NCBI GenBank assembly: GCA_964586835.1
Contig: CAZPIC010000005.1
Location: 40,079 to 104,078 of the forward strand
Source: CAZLYF01 sp964586835
GTDB lineage: Bacteria; Bacillota; Clostridia; Christensenellales; Aristaeellaceae
DNA length: 64,000 nt
Reading direction: 5' to 3'
Shown: one piece after another, positions 53,221-61,928 of the stretch
Position numbering within the stretch: the first letter of the stretch is position 1
Layout: each line of letters starts with the position of its first letter
Position numbers and translations under genes: made by a program
The notes under the pieces: model-generated
The model's input: only the letters and a program-made list of their open reading frames with translations
What the model was told of the DNA's origin: nothing
Database searches by the model: none

Positions 53221-53910
53221 AGAAACCTGTGAGCGGCGAGCGTGTACGCCGGCAGGAGAAAAAAGAAAGGAGTCTACCTGAAGGCGCAGCCGGAGAGAAC
53301 CCAGCCTCTGCAAAACGCAGACAAGGGGTGGGGAAGTCTGGAAATCAAGGGTTCCGAACCTGTTTTAGTAGAACACCGAAGGGGCAGGTCTTCAGCCTGA
53401 CGCGACCGAAGCTCCCCATACGGGGCGCAAAGAGGACCGCGCACCGCGACCGTACGGACACGGGACAGCTTGTGCCTTCAGAGGAAGTGGACGGAGTTTG
53501 AAAAGCCACGACCGACAAGCTGTCTATCAAAGAGGAGGAAGCTGGAAAGCGTCGCCTGAAAGGACAGCAGGGAGGCGTAAAGCTTTCGACCGGTCTCCAC
53601 ACGCGAAGCATGCCAGGCCGGAGCTGTCCTTGCCCAGCGTGGGCGCCGGCTGAGGCAGCCATCGGGGCGCTTTTCAGAATCGTGGACAGCCCATGTTGCG
53701 AACGGGTGTGGTTTTAGGCAACGTTCACGCTCAGCCTTTATGAGGCAACGAGCCAATGCCACGCTCCACTTGGAGGCACTCCGCCCCCTGCAGCTGTGGG
53801 GAGCACAGGCGGCCGTGGACGGGAAACGGCCGGAGAACAGAGACTGTGCATCCTTTGTGCTTGACTCATCCTCGGCAAATATCGTACGTTGTCTTCGTAC
53901 ATCCCCTTTC
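53221..53910 (+). ncRNA. Candidate large structured RNA, about 600-700 nt
   Basis: This 830-base gap has no credible gene but is packed with hairpins separated by purine-rich (GAAAGGAG-like) single strands, more like a plus-strand structured RNA than coding sequence. Examples are TCTGC/GCAGA (53306-53321 region), CAGAC/GTCTG (53317-53340), ACCTG/CAGGT (53357-53388), a perfect 10-bp stem 53464-53473 with 53515-53524, GAAAGC/GCTTTC enclosing CGCC/GGCG (53544-53587), GGACAGC in that loop pairing with GCTGTCC near 53622 as a possible pseudoknot, CTCCA/TGGAG, CCCC/GGGG, and GGCCGT/ACGGCC near 53811-53832. I could not match it to RNase P, tmRNA, SRP RNA, a T-box or a group II intron. Confidence 0.42.
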
Positions 53911-53944
53911 GACCCCTGACCTACCCTTTCCATAGGAGAGCTGT

Positions 53945-55351
53945 GTGGAAACCATCTATAACAGCCTGAAGCAGTGTAGCAGAAACTACTGCGCGGTTAT
54001 CGAGGAAATCATCGAAAACCAGCCTGTGCCTATTTCCGTGGTGGACCGGGAGGAGCGGTTTACACTCTTTAACCGATCCTACGAAATAGTCTTCAATATC
54101 CGGCGCGAACAGCTGCTTGGCAAGCATTACTCCATCCACGTAGGCCTGGATGAAAAGAGCATCCACAAGGTTGTGCTGGACACGCAGGAATACCATGCTG
54201 GAACAAAGATCATGGGCAGAAATGAAAAACTCGTGCAGGTGGAGGGGTTCCCTGTCTTTGTGGGGGGTGAATTGGTGTGCAGCGTTGCAGTCATTCACGA
54301 GTATTCCTCGGTGGAGAGGCAGATGTCCGCGCTGAACAGCGCACAGCTGAGCTTGCAGGAATCCTCCTTTCGTCACAACCATCATTCTTTTGATGACATC
54401 ATTCATGCCAGCGCTGGCATGGAGGCGCTGATTGCGAGGGCGAAAATCGCTGCAGAAACGCATGTGACTGTCCTGATCAGAGGTGAGAGTGGAACCGGTA
54501 AGGAACTGCTGGCGCGTGCGATCCACCAGGAAAGCGCGCGCAGGAAACGCAAGATCATCTGTGTCAACTGCACAGCCATTCCAGAGTCGCTGCTGGAGAG
54601 CATCCTCTTTGGCTATACAGGGCATGCATTCACGGGCGCTAAAAAGGAGGGCGCGATCGGGCTGTTTGAAGCGGCGGACGGTGGGACCGTTTTTTTAGAT
54701 GAGATTGGGGACATCAGTCTGCCTCTCCAAATGAGCCTGCTGCGGGTGCTCCAGGAGAAGGAGATTACAAGGCTTGGCGAGACAAAGCCACGGCCGATCG
54801 ATGTGAGGATCATTGCGGCGACCAATGCGGATCTTGAGCAGAAGGTGTCGTGTGGTGCGTTCAGGCTGGACCTCTATTACAGGCTGAACGTCTATGCGAT
54901 CGATATCCCCCCACTGCGCGAGAGGCCCGAGGATCTGGTGGTGCTGACGGAGTGGTTTATACAGAAATACGCACTGGAATATGGCAGAGGGCCTGTGACG
55001 CTGGAGGAGGACTGCTGGCCTGTGCTAAAAGCACACGGATGGCCAGGCAACGTCCGTGAGCTGGAAAACACCATTATACGGGGGATTGTCAACGTGGGAC
55101 GAGACAGAGGCGCGATCAGAAGGGAGGATATCCAGCTGCTCCCTTCCGCGGGAAACATTGTGACCCGGACAAGGAATGAGGCGGGGGACAAAATAAAATA
55201 CCGTGAACTGTTCATGGACTGGGAATCCGGCATGCTGCGGGAAGTGTACGCACAGGAGGGAATGAACAAAAGCCAGACGGCCCGCCGCCTGGATCTTTCA
55301 GTGCGCACTGTGTACCAGAAACTGAAACAATACGGGATTGAATGTAAATAG
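53945..55351 (+). CDS. Sigma-54-dependent transcriptional activator with PAS domain
   Basis: A 468-residue enhancer-binding protein: PAS sensor (residues 20-120), AAA+ domain with Walker A GESGTGKE (180-187) and Walker B GGTVFLDEIGD, and a Fis-type HTH at the end (NKSQTARRLDLSVRTVYQKLK). The sigma-54 contact loop, normally GAFTGA, reads HAFTGA (227-232). It starts with GTG 53945 after TAGGAGAG. It precedes two palindromic sites and a -24/-12 promoter for the TRAP operon, so it most likely activates that operon in response to the transported acid or a derivative. Confidence 0.94.
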   Translation: METIYNSLKQCSRNYCAVIEEIIENQPVPISVVDREERFTLFNRSYEIVFNIRREQLLGKHYSIHVGLDEKSIHKVVLDTQEYHAGTKIMGRNEKLVQVEGFPVFVGGELVCSVAVIHEYSSVERQMSALNSAQLSLQESSFRHNHHSFDDIIHASAGMEALIARAKIAAETHVTVLIRGESGTGKELLARAIHQESARRKRKIICVNCTAIPESLLESILFGYTGHAFTGAKKEGAIGLFEAADGGTVFLDEIGDISLPLQMSLLRVLQEKEITRLGETKPRPIDVRIIAATNADLEQKVSCGAFRLDLYYRLNVYAIDIPPLRERPEDLVVLTEWFIQKYALEYGRGPVTLEEDCWPVLKAHGWPGNVRELENTIIRGIVNVGRDRGAIRREDIQLLPSAGNIVTRTRNEAGDKIKYRELFMDWESGMLREVYAQEGMNKSQTARRLDLSVRTVYQKLKQYGIECK

Positions 55352-55366
55352 AAGGAGATAGAAATC

Positions 55367-55403
55367 CGGCATAATAATGCCGAGCCGGCATAAAATATCC
55401 GGC
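55367..55403 (+). promoter_or_regulatory. Upstream activator sites for the sigma-54 regulator
   Basis: The palindrome CGGCATAATAATGCCG (55367-55382) is followed at once by CCGGCATAAAATATCCGG (55385-55402), a second copy of the same half-site pair. They lie just after the activator gene and about 200 bp before the -24/-12 promoter, the expected place for enhancer sites. Confidence 0.72.
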
Positions 55404-55597
55404 AAAAATTTACAGATATCAGCTTGCCCCATAGGGATTCGGGGCAAAATGAACGCGAAATATAAAATACATTAAAAATACAAATAAAATTATCATGGCA
55501 GACTCTTTGTGAAAAAAGAGACGAATGGTGCCAAGCATCGAAAACGGTGGTTTTGAAGCTGGAGTGTCTCTTAGATGGGGCGTGGAAGCAGCATAAA

Positions 55598-55615
55598 TTG
55601 GCATGTAATTTGCTT
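55598..55615 (+). promoter_or_regulatory. Sigma-54 (-24/-12) promoter of the TRAP operon
   Basis: TTGGCATGTAATTTGCTT has GG (55600-55601) and GC (55612-55613) separated by exactly 10 bases, matching TGGCAC-N5-TTGC. It lies about 125 bases upstream of dctP. Confidence 0.88.
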
Positions 55616-55741
55616 ATAATAAGGCAGAGAGAAAGGAAGACAGAGGGTGGCCATCCTGTGGAGAGGGGAGGTGATCGTCCCGGACTTTGTTCCATGGCTC
55701 CCGCAAAACAGCCAAAGACAATGTACAAAAGGAGTGTAGAA

Positions 55742-56722
55742 ATGAAAAAGAGATGGACAGCCCTGCTCATCGCAGCGGTCGCACTGCTGGTCTTTACGAC
55801 GACAGCCGCTCTGGCGGCGCCTGTGAAGCTCAAAGTTGGTCATAAGTCCAGCGCGACCAGCTCATGGCAGTATGGCGCAGAACACTGGGCGGAGCTGGTA
55901 AAGGAACGGACCAACGGGGAACTGATCCTTGAAATCTACCCCAACTCTGAACTGGGAGACCAGAAGGAGATGACCGAAGCGGCGCAGATAGGGGTTGTGG
56001 ACATCGTCCTCAATGCTCCGGCAACGCTTGGACAGTTCATGACCGAGATCACAGCCCTCGATCTCCCTTTCCTCTTCAGGGACTATGAACACGCCTTCGC
56101 GTGCATGGACAGCTGTGTCCTTGATTATTATGACCAGGCCTACCTCGACATCGGGCTGGTTTGCCTTGCCAACTGGGATACCGGCTTTAAGTGCCTGTCC
56201 AACAGCATCCGTGAGATCAAGACGGTGGAGGATATCGCCGGTCTGAAAATCCGCTATGCCGGCGGCAAAGCCCTGGCAGCTACAATTGAAGCGCTGAAAG
56301 CCAGTGCGATCAGCATCCCGTGGAGTGAAACCTATATCGCGCTGTCACAGGGGACCGCCGACGCCCAGTTTAATCCGGCCTCTACGATGGTGGAAAGCAA
56401 GATCCATGAAGTGCAGAAATACTACAGCTCAAACCTGACCATTCAGTATGGTGCGGAGCCGATCACCATGAGCTTGCTCAGCTGGAACAAGCTGAGCCCG
56501 GAGCATCAGCAGATCCTGAAGGAAACCTGTCAGGAAACGGCTCATTACCAGCGTGAACTCAGCATCCAGATGGACGTGGAAGCGCAGCAGACGATGATTG
56601 ACGAGGGTTGTCTGATCAGCGAAGTGTCGCCTGAAGTCCTGGAACAGATTCAGGAGATGACGGCTTCACTGCTTCAGGAATTCTGCCCCGCTGAGCTGCT
56701 TGCGGCTGTTCGGGCACTGTAA
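55742..56722 (+). CDS. dctP: TRAP transporter solute-binding protein (DctP type)
   Basis: A 326-residue exported protein with a clear signal peptide (MKKRWTALLIAAVALLVFTT, cut near ALA-AP). DctP features are KVGHKSSATSSWQYGAEHW at the N-terminus, GELILEIYPNSELGDQKEM, LPFLFRDYEHAF and GLKIRYAGGKALAATIEAL, whose Arg normally binds the substrate carboxylate. It delivers an organic acid to the DctQM permease. ATG 55742 follows AAAGGAG. Confidence 0.95.
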   Translation: MKKRWTALLIAAVALLVFTTTAALAAPVKLKVGHKSSATSSWQYGAEHWAELVKERTNGELILEIYPNSELGDQKEMTEAAQIGVVDIVLNAPATLGQFMTEITALDLPFLFRDYEHAFACMDSCVLDYYDQAYLDIGLVCLANWDTGFKCLSNSIREIKTVEDIAGLKIRYAGGKALAATIEALKASAISIPWSETYIALSQGTADAQFNPASTMVESKIHEVQKYYSSNLTIQYGAEPITMSLLSWNKLSPEHQQILKETCQETAHYQRELSIQMDVEAQQTMIDEGCLISEVSPEVLEQIQEMTASLLQEFCPAELLAAVRAL

Positions 56723-56793
56723 TGTCAGCAGGACCAGGGGCGATGCTTAAGGCTCCGCATCGCCCCTGGCCTGCGAAGGCGAAAGGAGGATGC

Positions 56794-57300
56794 ATGGTCA
56801 TGCAAAAAACGCTGGACCGATTCTTCAAAGCCATAGAGACGATATCGGCAGTCTTGCTGTATGTGCTTACAGCGGTGGCTTTCTACCAGCTTCTCTCCCG
56901 ATATCTCTTTTCCACTGCGAACGCAGGCGTGGATGAACTGGTACGCCTCGCCTTTGTGTGGGTGGTTTCCTTTGGCAGCGCCCTTGCCTTTCGTGCCAAG
57001 GCGCATCTGGGGATCACGGCCTTGGTGGATCGAATCCCGGAGCATGGGCGGGAATATGCAGGTGTCCTGATCAATCTGATTCTGACTGCGTTCTTTGTCA
57101 CCGTGGTGGCGGCCGGCATTGGCATGGCCAGGATGGGCATGAAGCAGTACTCGGAATACTTGCGCCTCAGCATGGTGTATTTTTACGCCTGTATTCCTGT
57201 CGGAGCTGTCATCTGTATTATCGTCTTTCTTGAGGACATCTGGCAATCCATCGCGAAAATCCGCGGAAACCCCATTCAGACCGCTGTGAAGGAGGGGTGA
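56794..57300 (+). CDS. dctQ: TRAP transporter small permease subunit (DctQ type)
   Basis: A 168-residue protein with four hydrophobic helices and the family segment LLSRYLFSTANAGVDELVRLAFVWVVSFGSA (shortened: SRYLF ... DELVRLAFVW). It pairs with DctM in the Na+-driven importer. ATG 56794 follows AAAGGAGG; an earlier ATG at 56722 overlaps the dctP stop but adds a non-conserved 24 residues. A hairpin formed by GGGGCGATG and CATCGCCCC lies between dctP and dctQ (about 56738-56767). Confidence 0.92.
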   Translation: MVMQKTLDRFFKAIETISAVLLYVLTAVAFYQLLSRYLFSTANAGVDELVRLAFVWVVSFGSALAFRAKAHLGITALVDRIPEHGREYAGVLINLILTAFFVTVVAAGIGMARMGMKQYSEYLRLSMVYFYACIPVGAVICIIVFLEDIWQSIAKIRGNPIQTAVKEG

Positions 57301-57304
57301 TGAC

Positions 57305-58582
57305 ATGAGTGCTGTTGCATTACTCATGCTTGTATTTGCGCTTACGATCACAGTGGGCGTCCCCATTGCCGCAGGGCTGGGCATTTCTGCGGCGGTAGCC
57401 CTGATGTCGGAGGGGATTCCCCTGTTTATGATGGTGCAAAGGATGATGACTCAGATCAACACGTTTACCGTGATGGCCATCCTGTTTTTCATGCTGTCCG
57501 GGGAAATCATGTGCAAGGGAACGATGACGGAAAAGCTGGTGGCCTGGGCTGAAGCGCTGGTGGGACACATCGCAGGAGGCCTCGCGATTGCCTGCGGAGT
57601 CGCGGCAGCGTTCTTTTCCGCGCTCTCGGGTTCTTCAGCGGCAACCTGCGCGTCCATAGGCTCCATCATGATTGGGAAGATGGAAGAAAGGGGTTATCCC
57701 AGAAAATTCTCTGCTTCGGTGGTTGCCTCGACCGGAATCACAGGCATTGTCATTCCCCCTAGCATCACCTTTGTGGTCTATGGCGTCGTGACAGGGACCT
57801 CGGTGAAAAAGCTCTTTGCTGCAGGTATTCTGCCGGGCCTGCTGATGTCTGCCTCCCTGTGGCTGGTGAGCTGGTATTACAGCCGGAAACATGGCTATGG
57901 AACTGTGCGCAGCTTCAGCCTGAAGCGGCTGGGCAAACAGACCATACACAGCGCTTTTGTGCTGATGATGCCTGTCATCATTCTGGGCGGGATCTATGGG
58001 GGCTTGGTCACCCCGAACGAAGCAGCGGTGATCTCGGCGGTTTACGCGTATATCATTACCGCTGTTTTTGACAGGGCACTTTCCTGGAAAACGATGAGGC
58101 AGGTGCTGTTAAAGTCGATCATCAGCACGGCCGTGGTGCTGTTTATTATGCAAACCGCCGCCTCGTTCAGCTGGGTGATGACCAACGCAAGGGTCCCGCA
58201 CCTGATTGGTCAGTGGGCGATGAGCATCGGGGCCAACAAGTATCTGTTTTTGCTCATTGTCAACCTGGTCTTCTTAGCGGCTGGGATGCTGATTACAGGG
58301 TCCGCTGCGGTATCGATCCTGGCGCCCATCTTCCTGCCGGTCGCGCTGTCATACGGGATTGACCCTGTTTTTCTGGGAGCGGTGATGATCTGCAACCTCG
58401 CCATCGGGTATATTACCCCGCCCGTTGGTGTGAACCTGTACCTGGCCGCGTCGATTGGCAAGGTGAAGGTGGAGGACCTGATCCGGGCCAACATGCCTTT
58501 CCTGTGGACGCTTCTGCTGGTGCAAGCCATCATTACGCTTGTCCCGCAGCTTTCCATGTGGGTGCCTAACCTGATCAAGTAA
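57305..58582 (+). CDS. dctM: TRAP transporter large permease subunit (DctM type)
   Basis: A 425-residue polytopic protein with the DctM hallmarks: FTVMAILFFMLSGEIM, FFSALSGSSAATCASIGSIM, GITGIVIPPSITFVVYG, PNEAAVISAVYA and NLAIGYITPPVGVNLYLA. It is the main Na+/substrate translocating subunit. It starts 4 bases after dctQ. Confidence 0.96.
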   Translation: MSAVALLMLVFALTITVGVPIAAGLGISAAVALMSEGIPLFMMVQRMMTQINTFTVMAILFFMLSGEIMCKGTMTEKLVAWAEALVGHIAGGLAIACGVAAAFFSALSGSSAATCASIGSIMIGKMEERGYPRKFSASVVASTGITGIVIPPSITFVVYGVVTGTSVKKLFAAGILPGLLMSASLWLVSWYYSRKHGYGTVRSFSLKRLGKQTIHSAFVLMMPVIILGGIYGGLVTPNEAAVISAVYAYIITAVFDRALSWKTMRQVLLKSIISTAVVLFIMQTAASFSWVMTNARVPHLIGQWAMSIGANKYLFLLIVNLVFLAAGMLITGSAAVSILAPIFLPVALSYGIDPVFLGAVMICNLAIGYITPPVGVNLYLAASIGKVKVEDLIRANMPFLWTLLLVQAIITLVPQLSMWVPNLIK

Positions 58583-58604
58583 AGCTAAAGGATGTGCAAG
58601 CCTT

Positions 58605-59975
58605 ATGAGGATACTGGCGCTAAACGGGCTTCTTGGATATGGATATGACTATCAGAGCTTTCTGGGGGCGCTGAAAACCGGAATAGACTATATCGGTGTC
58701 GACGCCGGTTCGACAGACCCCGGACCCTTCTACCTTGGTCACGGGACATCCTTCACAAACCGCAACGCTGTCAAGCGCGACATTGAACTGGCGCTTCCTC
58801 TGGCGCTCCAACACAGGATCCCCTTTGTAATCGGCACTGCGGGCGGTGCGGGTGCGGATGTGCATGTGGACTGGACGCGTGAAATCATCCTGGAAATCGC
58901 CAGGGAACAAGGCCTGTCCTTCAGAATGGCGGTGGTAAGGACTGAGGTCAGCAAGGACTATGTGCTTGAAAAACTGGACGCCGGCAAAACCCTTGATATG
59001 GGACCGGGTTTCGTGCTGAAAAAGGAAAACGTGGAACATTGCACGCGCATCGTGTCGCAGGTAGGCGTGGGGCCGATCATCAACGCCCTGAAAACCGGGG
59101 CTGACGTGGTTCTATGCGGACGGTGCTGCGATACGGCGATCTACGCAGCCCCTGCCTTGATGGCGGGAATGGATGAAGGTCTTGCGGTACACATGGCAAA
59201 AATCATGGAGTGCGGAGCACTTTGCGCAGACCCCATGACAGCGGCGGACTGCATGATCGCTGAGATCGCTGAAGACTTCTTTACGCTCAAACCCGCCAAC
59301 CCGGACAGACGCTGCACCGTTGCGCGCGTGGCCGCCCATACCATGTATGAGCAGGGAAACCCCTACTATGTCTATGAGCCCAACGGATGGGCTGATCTGA
59401 AAGAGACGGTCTACGAGCAGATCAACGATACGACCGTGCGGGTAAGCAAAAGCAGGTTCGTGTCCGCCGAAGTGCCAACCCTGAAGCTGGAAGGAGCCAT
59501 GCTTGTCGGCTATAGGACGATCGCCATCGCCGGCGTCAATGACCCGGAAACGATCCGCCGATTTGACGACATCATAAGCACTGTCCGGGACTTCGTGGCG
59601 AAAAACATGGAAGGAAAAATCAAGCCGGAGGAGTACCGGATCATTCTGCACAAATATGGTGAGCCGCTGTCCGGAGCGGGATGGGGAGACCGGATGCCGG
59701 AGTGCTCGATGGGGGTAATCCTTGAAGCCGTTGCCCATACACAGGAGACCGCTAACATGATCTGCGCGCTGGCAAGATCGCGGACGCTGCATACAGACTA
59801 CCCGGGAAGGAAGACAACGGCGGGGAATCTCGCGTTTCCATACTCCCCTTCCGATATCCCGTGCGGGCCTGTGTACACTTTTGGCGTTTATCACCTGGTC
59901 AAAACAAAGGATCTAAGCGAGACGGCCAGGATGCACATCGAAAAGGTGGGTGAGACAGATGAGCAGGCTGATTGA
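58605..59975 (+). CDS. AtuA-like (DUF1446) family protein
   Basis: A 456-residue soluble protein with DUF1446/AtuA features: LALNGLLGYGYD, YIGVDAGSTDPGPFYLG, IPFVIGTAGGAGADVHVDW, VGVGPIINALKTGADVVLCGRCCD and HMAKIMECGALCADP. The original AtuA was linked to acyclic terpene degradation, but most homologues are uncharacterised. Here it sits between a TRAP importer and a hydratase and overlaps the DUF4387 gene by 17 bases. AtuA and DUF4387 proteins often travel together and may form a complex. Confidence 0.88.
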   Translation: MRILALNGLLGYGYDYQSFLGALKTGIDYIGVDAGSTDPGPFYLGHGTSFTNRNAVKRDIELALPLALQHRIPFVIGTAGGAGADVHVDWTREIILEIAREQGLSFRMAVVRTEVSKDYVLEKLDAGKTLDMGPGFVLKKENVEHCTRIVSQVGVGPIINALKTGADVVLCGRCCDTAIYAAPALMAGMDEGLAVHMAKIMECGALCADPMTAADCMIAEIAEDFFTLKPANPDRRCTVARVAAHTMYEQGNPYYVYEPNGWADLKETVYEQINDTTVRVSKSRFVSAEVPTLKLEGAMLVGYRTIAIAGVNDPETIRRFDDIISTVRDFVAKNMEGKIKPEEYRIILHKYGEPLSGAGWGDRMPECSMGVILEAVAHTQETANMICALARSRTLHTDYPGRKTTAGNLAFPYSPSDIPCGPVYTFGVYHLVKTKDLSETARMHIEKVGETDEQAD

Positions 59976-60267
59976 TCTTGCCGAAGTCCTGCGTAGCAAG
60001 AACGCGGGACCGCTGCACGTAACCCTCGATGTCATGTTCAGGGACAGTGAAACCTATGAGCGGGTGAAGGCCTCTGGCGTGCTGACGCCCGAACTGATCG
60101 CGAAGCTGTACAGCGTGCCGGCCGATGAAGTCGAGGTTATCACGTACGACGTGGTCAGGTCGCTGAAGGTGACCCTCCCCCGAAAAACCGTCAGCGGAGA
60201 TCTGGGAGACGAGGATGTGTATGGCTGTCAGCAACAGGTCGCGCTGGCAGAGGTCGCTATACCCTAA
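59959..60267 (+). CDS. DUF4387 domain protein
   Basis: A 102-residue protein of almost only the DUF4387 domain: LIDLAEVLRSKNAGPLHVTLDVMFRD at the N-terminus and VITYDVVRSLKVTLPRKTVSGDLGDEDVYGCQQQ in the second half. Its function is unknown. ATG 59959 lies inside the end of the AtuA-like gene, implying translational coupling. Confidence 0.88.
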   Translation: MSRLIDLAEVLRSKNAGPLHVTLDVMFRDSETYERVKASGVLTPELIAKLYSVPADEVEVITYDVVRSLKVTLPRKTVSGDLGDEDVYGCQQQVALAEVAIP

Positions 60268-60284
60268 GAAAGGACGGACGCAAC

Positions 60285-61202
60285 ATGATTAAAAGAGAAG
60301 TGTATCAAAACGTATTGTTTGAAACGGTCCGGAGGGCTTCGACAGTTCTTTCGGAGGATGTGCACGAGGCATTCGAGCGTGCCATCGCGGTAGAGAAATC
60401 GGAAAGCGCCAGGGAAGGGCTGTCAAAAACGCTTCAGAGCATCAATTTGTCTGTCGAAAAGGATAATCCCGCCTGTCCTGATACAGGCTGGCCGATTTTT
60501 TACTTTAAAGTTGGCAATGAGTGTGAGCTCGAGGGCGGTTTCATGATGCTTGAAGATGCGGCGCGTGAATCGGTACGCAAAGCAACCAGGCTTGGATATC
60601 TGCGATCCACCATGAAAAATCCCCTGACCGGCGATGACCCCGGGGACAATGTTGGCATGAACATCCCGGACTTTACCTACCAGTTTGTGCCCGGCAAGGA
60701 GATTGAAATCACCTATGCCGCCAAAGGTGGAGGCTCCGAGTGCTTTGGCGGTACGCGGCACCGTGTGGTCGCTTTTGCTGATGGGGTTGCTGGGATTCAA
60801 AAATTTGTCATCGACAGCTACATTGCATCCACAAGGGCCGGTGCCGTCTGCCCGCCGTCGATTCTGGGGGTGGGTATCGGAGGGACGGCCAATGTCGCAG
60901 CCAATCTCGCCAAAAAGGCCGCTTGTCTGCGCACCGTAGGCTCAAGGCACCCGGACCCCCTGTTTCATAAGATAGAGACAGATCTGTACCATGCGATCAA
61001 TTCCCTGGGGATTGGCGTGATGGGCGGAGGCGGAACCACCTCTGTGCTGGCGGTCAACGTAGAATATGCCCACACGCATATTGCGGGCATCTGCGTGGCA
61101 ACCAGCACGAACTGTATGGTTGCACGCCGGGCCTCCACGCGTATCCGAGAGGATTCCTCGGTGGAACTGATGAAAAGCGCTGACTGGTTTGAAGGGAGAT
61201 AG
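60285..61202 (+). CDS. Fumarase / L(+)-tartrate dehydratase-like alpha subunit
   Basis: A 305-residue class I Fe-S hydro-lyase subunit. Candidate 4Fe-4S ligands are Cys in NPACPDTGWP, AVCPPSILGVGIGG and CVATSTNC; KNPLTGDDPGDNVGMNIP and AAKGGGSECFGGT are also typical, though SEN has become SEC. It would add or remove water from a dicarboxylate such as fumarate, malate or tartrate. ATG 60285 follows AAAGGACGG. Confidence 0.9.
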   Translation: MIKREVYQNVLFETVRRASTVLSEDVHEAFERAIAVEKSESAREGLSKTLQSINLSVEKDNPACPDTGWPIFYFKVGNECELEGGFMMLEDAARESVRKATRLGYLRSTMKNPLTGDDPGDNVGMNIPDFTYQFVPGKEIEITYAAKGGGSECFGGTRHRVVAFADGVAGIQKFVIDSYIASTRAGAVCPPSILGVGIGGTANVAANLAKKAACLRTVGSRHPDPLFHKIETDLYHAINSLGIGVMGGGGTTSVLAVNVEYAHTHIAGICVATSTNCMVARRASTRIREDSSVELMKSADWFEGR

Positions 61203-61206
61203 GACG

Positions 61207-61830
61207 ATGGCTATCCATTATCTGCAAGCGCCGCTGAAGGACCAGGACGTCACCCAGCTCAAGCTGGGGGACCTGATCTACATCAGCGGACCGGTGTTCA
61301 CCTGCCGCTCTCGCCTCCATCGCTACGTATTGGAGGAAGGGCATCCGATGCCGGAGTCAACCTTGGGGAAAAATGTCCTGATACATGTCGGCCCGATCGT
61401 GGTGAGAGAGGGCGACAGGTGGCGGCTGGTTTCCTTCATGCCGACGTCCAGCATCCGGTTTGAGAAATGGGGCGCCAGGTCCGTGGAGCAGTGGAACCTG
61501 AAGCTGATCATCGGCAAGACCACGATGGGCAAGGATACAGCTGCCATGATGAAGGAGCGCAAATGCGTCCATTGCACGCCCAATGGTGTGACCCCCAATT
61601 TCTGGATCGATTCCATTAAAATCAAGGGCGTCGATTACTTTGATGAGCTGGGAAGCATTGAGGCAGTATGGGACCTGGAGCTGGACAAACTGGGGCCATT
61701 TGCTGTGGATATTGATTGTGAAGGCAACAACATGTTTGACGCCATGGACATCGAGATCGAGCGGAAGAGGCAGGGAGCCTACGACCGGCTGAATATCCCT
61801 CAGGACTTTGAGTATACCAAGCTTTATTAA
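61207..61830 (+). CDS. Fumarase / L(+)-tartrate dehydratase-like beta subunit
   Basis: A 207-residue partner of the preceding subunit: LKLGDLIYISGPVFTCRSRLHRYV at the N-terminus, GPIVVREGDRWRLVSFMPTSSIRFEKW, IIGKTTMGKDT and GSIEAVWDLELDKLGPFAVDIDCEGNNMFD. Compared with fumarases, KCVHCTPNGVTPNFWI replaces the usual GCVYL-type segment, so the substrate may differ. It starts 4 bases after the alpha stop. Confidence 0.9.
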   Translation: MAIHYLQAPLKDQDVTQLKLGDLIYISGPVFTCRSRLHRYVLEEGHPMPESTLGKNVLIHVGPIVVREGDRWRLVSFMPTSSIRFEKWGARSVEQWNLKLIIGKTTMGKDTAAMMKERKCVHCTPNGVTPNFWIDSIKIKGVDYFDELGSIEAVWDLELDKLGPFAVDIDCEGNNMFDAMDIEIERKRQGAYDRLNIPQDFEYTKLY

Positions 61831-61839
61831 GCACAGGGG

Positions 61840-61868
61840 GCCGGCTCCTTGCAAAGCGGGGAGCCGGC
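61840..61868 (+). terminator. Hairpin after the hydratase beta gene
   Basis: GCCGGCTCC (61840-61848) pairs with GGAGCCGGC (61860-61868). No T-run follows, so it could partly attenuate transcription into the ferredoxin gene rather than end it. Confidence 0.5.
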
Positions 61869-61928
61869 TCCGCTGCTTGGCCGGTCTGCGGCCAGCCCGC
61901 AGGGGAAGAGGCTTTGAGGAGGGCAGCT

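Noticed and set aside
53221..53910. Group II intron or T-box leader
   Set aside because: No domain V-like hairpin, no intron-encoded reverse transcriptase, and no T-box sequence or following terminator were seen.
53478..53933. Open frames of 90-150 codons on either strand in the 53.2-53.9 kb gap
   Set aside because: Arg/Ser/Pro-rich, no ribosome-binding sites and no recognisable motifs; typical of chance frames in GC-rich structured sequence.
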